From JBKPDV01 sp046728075 (GTDB taxonomy: Bacteria > Acidobacteriota > Thermoanaerobaculia > UBA5066 > Gp7-AA6), in NCBI GenBank assembly GCA_046728075.1, contig JBKPDV010000067.1, positions 1-9,627 of the forward strand: a stretch of DNA of 9,627 nucleotides, in the 5' to 3' direction. The number at the start of each line of letters is the position of its first letter. Position 1 is the stretch's first letter. A program made the position numbers and the translations under genes. Below the pieces are notes generated by a model. That model searched no databases, had not been told where the DNA came from, and was given only the letters and a program-made list of their open reading frames with translations. Of this stretch, positions 5,334 through 9,627 are shown piece after piece.

Positions 5334-6763
5334 GTCCCGCGGCAGGGACCCTCCTCTTCCGGCCGCTGGAAGAGTTGTCGCGAGATCTCAAGGAAAAAAG
5401 GGTCTCTCCGGTCGCGCTTGCGAATCTGTCGCTGGAACGCCTCGAAACCCACGGTAAGAAACTGAACGCGGTGGTGACGCTGGCGGGCCAGCGCGCTCTG
5501 GACGCCGCGCGCGATGCCGAGAAGGAGATCGCGGCCGGGCGCTATCGGGGTCCTCTCCACGGGATTCCTTATGGCGCAAAGGATCTGCTCGCCACGCGAG
5601 GCCTGCCGACGAGCTGGGGAGCGGAGCCGTATCGCGACCAGAAGCTCGATTTCGATGCGACCGTCATCAGGAAGCTCGCCGACGCCGGAGCCGTCCTGAC
5701 GGCCAAGCTCGCCATGGTGGAGCTCGCCGGCGGCATGGGCTACAACAACGCGGACGCGTCCTTCACGGGGCCGGGCTTGAACCCCTGGAACACGGCGTAT
5801 TGGAGCGGCGGTTCCTCCTCCGGCCCCGGTGCCGCGGTCGCCGCGGGGCTGGTCTGCTTCGCCATCGGCTCGGAGACAGTCGGCTCGATCTTGACGCCCT
5901 CCGCCTTCTCGGGCGTGACCGGCCTGCGGCCGACTTACGGGCGGGTCTCGCGCCACGGCGCGATGGCTCTCTGTTGGACTCTCGACAAGTTGGGGCCGAT
6001 GGCGCGCACCGCCCGGGATTGCGCGCTCATCCTCGCCGCGATCGAAGGAATCGATCCGGCCGACCCTTCTTCCGTCCCTTCGCCTTCCGCGCAACCGATG
6101 AAACGCCGCCGGCCTCTTCGAATAGGAGTGCTCAAGGACTCGACGAAGTTCGTTCACGAAGAGGTTGCCAGGAACTTCGAGGAATCGGTTCGCGTTCTGG
6201 GTTCCTTTTCCGAGATCACGACGGACGTGTCGCTTCCCGACCTGCCGTACGGCCTGTGCACCGGCCCGATCGTCGAGGCGGAGGGCGCGAGCGCCTTCCT
6301 CGACTTGATCGAGTCGGGAGGGCTCCAGAAGCTCCGCGCGAAGGCGGACCACGTCGGCGGCTATTCGAACATCCTCCTTCCGGCTGTCGACTATCTCCAG
6401 GCGCTGCGCCTGCGCGAGAAGATGCGCGCACCCGTGGCGGCGCTCTACGAGAAGTTCGATCTCCTCGCGACTCCCAGCCGGGCCACCGTGGCCTTCCCGA
6501 TCGGCGTCGATTTCGACAAGGCGTTTCCCGAACTCGCCACGGGAAGGCCACAGAACTTCGTCTCGCCAATCGGCTCCGCGATCTCGATGGGCAACCTCCT
6601 CGGACACCCGGCGATGTCGCTGCCCAACGGATTCGGCCGCGAGGGGCTTCCGACCGGGCTCCAACTCCTGGCCCCGGCATTTGGCGAGGACACATTGACG
6701 GGCGCGGGCGAGGAGTACCAGAAACGGACGGATTTCCACAGAAAGACGCCGCCCGCGTATTGA
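5330..6763 (+). CDS. Amidase-signature family hydrolase (GatA-like), catalytic part
   Basis: A 477-residue ORF with a complete amidase-signature core. Numbered from GTG 5330, the triad is Lys84 in GIPYGAKDLL, cis-Ser162 in GGSSSGPG and nucleophile Ser186 in GSETVGSILTPS. The 24-residue spacing between the serines is the same as in fatty acid amide hydrolase. GVTGLRPTYGRVSRHG and the terminal GLPTGLQLLAP are also typical. The family hydrolyses amide bonds of varied substrates; gatB and gatC are not in the window and the leader context argues against tRNA amidotransferase. GTG 5330 overlaps the preceding stop, and GGTGGGG just upstream could act as a poor Shine-Dalgarno. The frame is open further upstream to ATG 5084, but those residues are an out-of-frame reading of the leader. 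Without the leader ORF this protein has no export signal, so location depends on whether the two parts are joined. A heptamer array begins within its stop codon. Confidence 0.9.
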   Translation: MSPAAGTLLFRPLEELSRDLKEKRVSPVALANLSLERLETHGKKLNAVVTLAGQRALDAARDAEKEIAAGRYRGPLHGIPYGAKDLLATRGLPTSWGAEPYRDQKLDFDATVIRKLADAGAVLTAKLAMVELAGGMGYNNADASFTGPGLNPWNTAYWSGGSSSGPGAAVAAGLVCFAIGSETVGSILTPSAFSGVTGLRPTYGRVSRHGAMALCWTLDKLGPMARTARDCALILAAIEGIDPADPSSVPSPSAQPMKRRRPLRIGVLKDSTKFVHEEVARNFEESVRVLGSFSEITTDVSLPDLPYGLCTGPIVEAEGASAFLDLIESGGLQKLRAKADHVGGYSNILLPAVDYLQALRLREKMRAPVAALYEKFDLLATPSRATVAFPIGVDFDKAFPELATGRPQNFVSPIGSAISMGNLLGHPAMSLPNGFGREGLPTGLQLLAPAFGEDTLTGAGEEYQKRTDFHRKTPPAY

Positions 6764-6782
6764 TTCGAGATTCCAGATTCGA
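6762..6782 (+). repeat. Heptamer array, GATTCGA units, overlapping the amidase stop
   Basis: GATTCGA (6762-6768), GATTCCA (6769-6775) and GATTCGA (6776-6782) are three units in register, followed by GAGGGGA. The first unit begins with the last two bases of the amidase TGA stop (6761-6763). Confidence 0.8.
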
Positions 6783-6824
6783 GAGGGGACGGCCCGAAAG
6801 GGCGGAACAAGAAAGCCGGAGAAT

Positions 6825-6845
6825 CAATCTCTCGAGTCTCGAGTC
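6825..6845 (-). repeat. Short heptamer array, GACTCGA units (minus strand)
   Basis: On the plus strand TCGAGTC occurs at 6832-6838 and 6839-6845, preceded by a degenerate CAATCTC (6825-6831). On the minus strand this reads GACTCGA twice, then GAGATTG. There are only two clean copies, so alone it would be weak; it gains weight from matching the period of the other arrays. Confidence 0.6.
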
Positions 6846-7096
6846 CTCCTGTTCGTCTGCCGCCGGTCTCTCGGGTTCGCGCTGATGGGAATCCTCGGAT
6901 CGGTGCGCCGTTCGTTGCGGCGGCGGTCTCCTGCTCGTCTGGTTCCGCTCGAATCCTTCGAAGAAGATTGACCCATGGCCGAATTCTGAGGAGAAAAAAG
7001 AAAAAGAACAGTCTTGACAACACTGACAAAGATTGTTCCGACCTCCTTCCATGGGTGTTGGAGGCTGATTACGGAACGGAAGTTGCAGTGGAGGGA

Positions 7097-7115
7097 TCGG
7101 CGCCTTGCGCGCCGA
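7097..7115 (+). promoter_or_regulatory. Hairpin next to the ribosome binding site of the LPKTG protein gene
   Basis: TCGGCGC (7097-7103) pairs perfectly with GCGCCGA (7109-7115) around a five-base CTTGC loop. The stem ends two bases before the Shine-Dalgarno AGGAG (7117-7121). In mRNA this seven-pair GC-rich hairpin could stabilise the 5' end or affect ribosome access; no switch mechanism can be shown from sequence. Confidence 0.5.
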
Positions 7116-7129
7116 AAGGAGACTGTGTC

Positions 7130-7777
7130 ATGAGACTCACTAGAGCCATTCTTGCGCTCGCGGGGGTGTTCGCTTTCGCCGGGGCCGTGGCGGCCCAGAC
7201 GACCTCGAAGCAATCGAACTCGCCCACGTCCAACGAGTACCGCATGCGGGTCACCGAGCCGATTGAAGGCGCAACCATCCGGAGCAACCAGTTCAACGTC
7301 GTCGTCGCGCCTCCCCCGGTCCCGCCGCCCGGGACCTCGGTCCCGCCCAACGAGCGGAAGGACGCCCTCACGCCGACTTTCCAGGTGTGGGTCGATGGAA
7401 AGGACCTGGGCAATATTCCGCAGGGTACCAACGTCCTGGCGGTCACGACCGCAGGCTACGGCCCGCACAAGATCGTTGTCGCTGCCAAGAACACGGCGGG
7501 CGAGCTCGTCGATCGGAAAGAGATCTCGGTCACGACCGCGGCTCCGGTGATCGCGGAGGCAGCGCCTGCGCCGGCCCCTGCTCCTGCTCCGGTTCCCGAG
7601 ACCCGAATCGAGCCCGCGCCGGCTCCGCCGCCAGCGCCGGCCCCGGCGCCCGCGCCCGCGCCCAGTTACACGTCGGAGAGCACGACCCTGCCGAAGACCG
7701 GCTCCAGCGCTCCGCGCGCTGCGCTTCTAGGCATGGGACTGATCGCGGGTGGACTGCTGCTGCGGCGGCGCGCCTAG
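7130..7777 (+). CDS. Secreted Pro/Ala-rich protein with C-terminal LPKTG sorting signal
   Basis: A 215-residue protein in four parts. There is a Sec signal peptide (1-23, cleavage near VAAQ) and a beta-rich segment (about 36-137) that looks like a small immunoglobulin-like or carbohydrate-binding domain, with TFQVWVDGKDLG and PHKIVVAAKNTAGELVD. A Pro-Ala repeat stalk (about 144-178) follows. The C-terminus is a sorting signal: LPKTG at 187-191, a hydrophobic helix (about 197-211) and RRR. In Gram-positive bacteria such a signal is cut by sortase and the protein joined to peptidoglycan; in diderms similar tails serve other sortase or exosortase-like systems or just anchor in the membrane. No sortase is in the window. 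ATG 7130 is chosen because AGGAG (7117-7121) lies eight bases upstream and the signal peptide starts there. The frame is open to ATG 6968, but those residues look non-coding. It appears monocistronic. Confidence 0.85.
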   Translation: MRLTRAILALAGVFAFAGAVAAQTTSKQSNSPTSNEYRMRVTEPIEGATIRSNQFNVVVAPPPVPPPGTSVPPNERKDALTPTFQVWVDGKDLGNIPQGTNVLAVTTAGYGPHKIVVAAKNTAGELVDRKEISVTTAAPVIAEAAPAPAPAPAPVPETRIEPAPAPPPAPAPAPAPAPSYTSESTTLPKTGSSAPRAALLGMGLIAGGLLLRRRA

Positions 7778-7792
7778 GTGTTGAGTTAGAGC

Positions 7793-7856
7793 CGAGCGTA
7801 GCGAGGGATCTGCCTTGGCGCCATGCGACCAAAGTAGATCCCTCGTCTTACGCTCG
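7793..7856. repeat. REP-like long inverted repeat after the LPKTG gene
   Basis: The outer arms CGAGCGTA (7793-7800) and TACGCTCG (7849-7856) pair over 8 bases. The inner arms CGAGGGATCT (7802-7811) and AGATCCCTCG (7836-7845) pair over 10. They are separated by a 1/3-base internal loop and closed by a 24-base loop containing the palindrome TGGCGCCA. From memory, the core GAGCGTAGCGAGGGATCT resembles a repeat seen between genes in many environmental genomes; a database comparison would confirm this. Lying 15 bases after the LPKTG stop and between converging genes, it could act as a two-way terminator. Confidence 0.85.
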
Positions 7857-7944
7857 AATTGACACAGCTGTGCGGGAAATAAAAGGCGAGGCGCTCTCTC
7901 GCTTGCCGACCCGGCACCAGGTCCCGAGTAAGCGGAAGCGACGG

Positions 7945-8361
7945 TTAGTAAACGCCGCCCGTCAGATGCACGATCGCGGTCCAGAGACCCTTGCTGAACC
8001 GGAAGGTGGCTATCGGAACGAGCACCGCGGCGGAACACCAGACAATCAGGCTCGTGCGCAATGACCAGAGCGGACCGAAGCCCGCTCCCGCCATCAGCAC
8101 GATGGCAGTTACGAGCGTGTTGATGTCCAGCGATCCCACCCACTGTCCGTGCTCGCGCGCAAACCCGACGCCGCACCGGGAGCAGTTTTCGTTCATCGTG
8201 AAGTAGCCTCGGAAGAGCTCACCTTCTCCGCAGACGGGGCAGCGCAATCGCAGCCCCCTCCAGATCACCCTGCGCCAGTAGCCTGCCGGCCATCCCGGCC
8301 GATGATGGGCGGTCGTCCCCCGCCACGGAAGGACGGGCGGAGGAGACTTGGAGGGTTCCAT
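7945..8361 (-). CDS. DUF983 membrane protein with zinc-ribbon motif
   Basis: A 138-residue protein. After a polar N-terminus comes LRCPVCGEGELFRGYF with CxxC at 41-44, then NENCSRCGVGFAREHG with CxxC at 60-63, a typical four-cysteine metal site. Two hydrophobic segments follow (about 80-97 and 103-120). This is the DUF983 layout; its function is unknown to me, and only metal binding and membrane insertion can be inferred. Homologues usually continue FxxxD-G-PAFF after the second CxxC, whereas here it reads GQWVGSLDINTL, a variant. ATG 8361 is preferred over the longer frame starting at 8412, which would overlap the upstream gene. The Shine-Dalgarno is poor. It follows the PqqB-like gene by 19 bases, so the two are probably co-transcribed. 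Confidence 0.82.
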   Translation of the reverse strand: MEPSKSPPPVLPWRGTTAHHRPGWPAGYWRRVIWRGLRLRCPVCGEGELFRGYFTMNENCSRCGVGFAREHGQWVGSLDINTLVTAIVLMAGAGFGPLWSLRTSLIVWCSAAVLVPIATFRFSKGLWTAIVHLTGGVY

Positions 8362-8370
8362 CGATCGAAT

Positions 8371-8388
8371 GCTACAGCGGCTACAGCG
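8371..8388. repeat. Tandem 9-bp duplication at the PqqB-like/DUF983 junction
   Basis: GCTACAGCG occurs twice back to back (8371-8379, 8380-8388). The duplication spans the TAG stop of the PqqB-like gene and the short spacer before the DUF983 start. The second copy repeats the last codons and stop outside the gene. Confidence 0.7.
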
Positions 8389-9277
8389 GACGGCGGTCCC
8401 CCTCCTGGGCAACGCAAAAGCCGCGCCGCGCCAGGGAGGCGACGGCGGCCTTGTCCCAGTACAGCCGGTTGGTGTGGTTCAGGTGCACGAAGCAGACCTG
8501 CCCGGGCGGCACCGCTGCCGGCGCAAGGCGGTCGACGGTCTCGGGCACGAGCGGGTGCGGGATATCGGCGATCGAACGGCCCGGAATCTCATCGGCCGAA
8601 AAGAAAGTGCCATCGAGGAACGCGACGTCGACTGATCGAACGACGTCCTCGATCCTTCGATCCCACTTCTCCCACTTGTCGATGTCCGGGAGCCACAGGA
8701 GCTTGCGGGAGGGACCGCGGATCAGGAAGGCCACCGTGTCGGAGTCCTCGTCGCGGTGCGGCACATGCACGGCGGTGGCGTGCAGCTGCGCGGTCAGCTC
8801 GAACTCGACCCCCGGCTCGATTTCCCGGATCTCGATGTTCTCCGTTGCGACGAGACGGCTCCACGGCCGGTTTTCCCGCAAGAAGCGTCCCATGGACGGT
8901 GTGCAGTAGACGGGTACGCGCCGGGCGTTCAGAACTTCCCGGCCCAGTTGCGCCAGCCCCAGAAAGTGCCCGATATGGGCGTGTGTCAGAAGAATGGCGT
9001 CGGGTAGACCGCCCAATCGATCCACCTGGATTCCAAAATCGGGTGTCGCGTCGATGACGAATCTCTTGCCCGCCGAGGAGTCGATCAATCCGAGGGAGGC
9101 CACAGAGCGCCGCAGCGCAGGATCTCGTCGAGCCCGTCGGCACAGCTCCTGTGAGCAACCGAGATGGGGCACGCCGCCGTCCTGCGCAACCCCCAGGACG
9201 ATGGCCTCGACGGGGGAAGGGGAAGGCCGGGCGGCCACCACCATGGCGGCCAGGAGGAAGACAGCGGCGCTTTTCAT
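8381..9277 (-). CDS. PqqB-like metallo-beta-lactamase-fold hydrolase with signal peptide
   Basis: A 298-residue protein with a short signal peptide (1-16, possible cleavage near VAA) and a PqqB-like metallo-beta-lactamase fold. The N-terminal VLGVAQDGGVPHLGC matches the first strand and loop of PqqB, including a Cys pair (Cys41, Cys46). The metal motif is THAHIGH (His99, His101, His104), in which the usual Asp of HxHxDH is Gly. Other likely ligands or fold markers are HVPHRDEDSDT (His174), LWLPDID (Asp198) and FVHLNHTN (His265, His268), the counterpart of the PqqB tail motif. Exported PqqB-like proteins need not take part in PQQ synthesis, and no other pqq gene is visible. ATG 9277 is chosen over ATG 9322 because it begins the signal peptide and has GAGGAA ten bases upstream. 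The DUF983 gene follows. Confidence 0.87.
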   Translation of the reverse strand: MKSAAVFLLAAMVVAARPSPSPVEAIVLGVAQDGGVPHLGCSQELCRRARRDPALRRSVASLGLIDSSAGKRFVIDATPDFGIQVDRLGGLPDAILLTHAHIGHFLGLAQLGREVLNARRVPVYCTPSMGRFLRENRPWSRLVATENIEIREIEPGVEFELTAQLHATAVHVPHRDEDSDTVAFLIRGPSRKLLWLPDIDKWEKWDRRIEDVVRSVDVAFLDGTFFSADEIPGRSIADIPHPLVPETVDRLAPAAVPPGQVCFVHLNHTNRLYWDKAAVASLARRGFCVAQEGDRRPL

Positions 9278-9299
9278 CAACCAATTCTTCCTCAAAACT

Positions 9300-9314
9300 G
9301 TTCGACTCTCGAAC
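9300..9314. promoter_or_regulatory. Perfect short inverted repeat in a divergent promoter region
   Basis: GTTCGA (9300-9305) and TCGAAC (9309-9314) are exact inverses around CTC. The site lies in the 77-base gap between the diverging PqqB-like gene (start 9277) and the gene at 9355. That position suits an operator, but length alone does not prove one. Confidence 0.35.
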
Positions 9315-9354
9315 CCGGGCATGAGATCTGCTTTAATCCAGCCCGGAGGAAACC

Positions 9355-9627
9355 ATGGCTCGTCGCAACATTTCCCGCGATTCTCTCCGCGCGCTGGCTC
9401 CGGTCCTCGTTCCGCTCGTGACGAAAGTCGCGGTTCCGATCGTCCTCGAGAGCCTCAAGCGTCGGAAATTCGACACCGAAGGGTTCCTGGAAGATGCTAA
9501 GGAGAGCATCGGAAAGGGTCTCAAAAAGAGCGGCCTGGATCTCGACGAGGTCAAGGACGAAGTCCGCGAGCGCGGACAAAAGCTCTACGACGAGGCGCGC
9601 AAGCAGGGGGCCGAGCTGCTCGAGGTG
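9355..9627 (+). CDS. Charged helical protein of unknown function, 3' end cut off
   Basis: An open frame of 91 codons runs from ATG 9355 to the right edge, with GGAGG (9345-9349) five bases upstream. The product begins MARRNISRDSL, then a more hydrophobic stretch (about residues 13-33, APVLVPLVTKVAVPIVLES), then an alternating acidic and basic region (about 34-91). Pieces such as GLDLDEVKDEVRERG and KLYDEARKQGAELLE suggest amphipathic or coiled-coil helices. The layout resembles small membrane-associated or stress proteins with helical tails, but I do not recognise a family. It is divergent from the PqqB-like gene. Codon use looks the same as in its neighbours. Confidence 0.75.
   Translation, partial: MARRNISRDSLRALAPVLVPLVTKVAVPIVLESLKRRKFDTEGFLEDAKESIGKGLKKSGLDLDEVKDEVRERGQKLYDEARKQGAELLEV

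Larger units (their letters stand above)
6764..7129. other. 366-bp intergenic region between the amidase and the LPKTG protein
   Basis: I see no supported gene here. It holds two heptamer arrays (6762-6782, 6825-6845) and a short GCCC-GAAA-GGGC hairpin (6792-6803) with no T tract. It also holds an A-rich stretch (6991-7008) and a TTGACA at 7014-7019 that could be a -35 element, though no good -10 box lies at the right distance. Further on, nested inverted segments TTCCG/CGGAA (7036-7040, 7072-7076) and CCTCC/GGAGG (7042-7046, 7060-7064) precede a strong hairpin next to the ribosome binding site (7097-7115). A 28-codon ATG frame at 6885-6971 has no ribosome binding site and is not called. Confidence 0.7.

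Noticed and set aside
5249..6739. Long minus-strand open frame (496 codons) opposite the amidase
   Set aside because: The composition is Arg/Gly/Glu-rich with no family motif, and the opposite strand encodes a complete amidase.
6885..6971. Small 28-codon ATG frame between the amidase and the LPKTG gene
   Set aside because: It has no Shine-Dalgarno, an Arg-rich out-of-frame-like composition and nothing to support expression.
7863..7872. Perfect 10-base palindrome CACAGCTGTG
   Set aside because: It is short, lies between converging genes away from any start, and could easily occur by chance.

Overview
The window is GC-rich bacterial chromosomal DNA with short intergenic gaps. It contains two twin-arginine (Tat) leader peptides, a secreted YVTN propeller, a NagX-type membrane acyltransferase, a bacilliredoxin and a protein ending in an LPKTG sorting signal. 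Together these suggest a soil or environmental diderm, most likely an Acidobacteriota-like lineage. That placement is inference; there is no rRNA or tRNA here to confirm it.

Layout. From 3193 down to 1 a minus-strand group runs Tat-exported M24 aminopeptidase-like protein, YVTN beta-propeller, then a NagX/DUF5009 membrane protein that leaves the window at base 1. A divergent spacer (3194-3355) separates it from a plus-strand pair: a bacilliredoxin-like protein and a lysine-6-dehydrogenase/saccharopine-dehydrogenase-like enzyme. Next comes an amidase-signature enzyme split into a 99-residue Tat leader/helical ORF and a 477-residue catalytic ORF overlapping by GTGA. A 366-bp gap precedes a plus-strand LPKTG-anchored Pro/Ala-rich surface protein, followed by a large REP-like inverted repeat. 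A minus-strand pair follows (PqqB-like metallo-beta-lactamase-fold protein, then a DUF983 zinc-ribbon membrane protein). A plus-strand charged helical protein begins at 9355 and runs off the right edge.

The strongest unexplained signal is a set of short arrays with a strict 7-bp period. Seven lie in or at the edge of intergenic spaces (about 856-890, 1939-1980, 3219-3260, 3285-3319, 4983-5010, 6762-6782, 6825-6845). An eighth (640-667) lies inside the acyltransferase coding sequence. Each locus uses a different heptamer, but on one strand the seven intergenic ones fit the loose pattern GAY plus four bases. Two pairs are inverted relative to each other, and arrays abut or overlap a start or stop codon at three places.

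Functionally, much of the window is cell-envelope or periplasmic chemistry on peptides, amides and amino acids (M24 peptidase, amidase, amino-acid dehydrogenase), plus redox and surface proteins. No single pathway joins all the genes.
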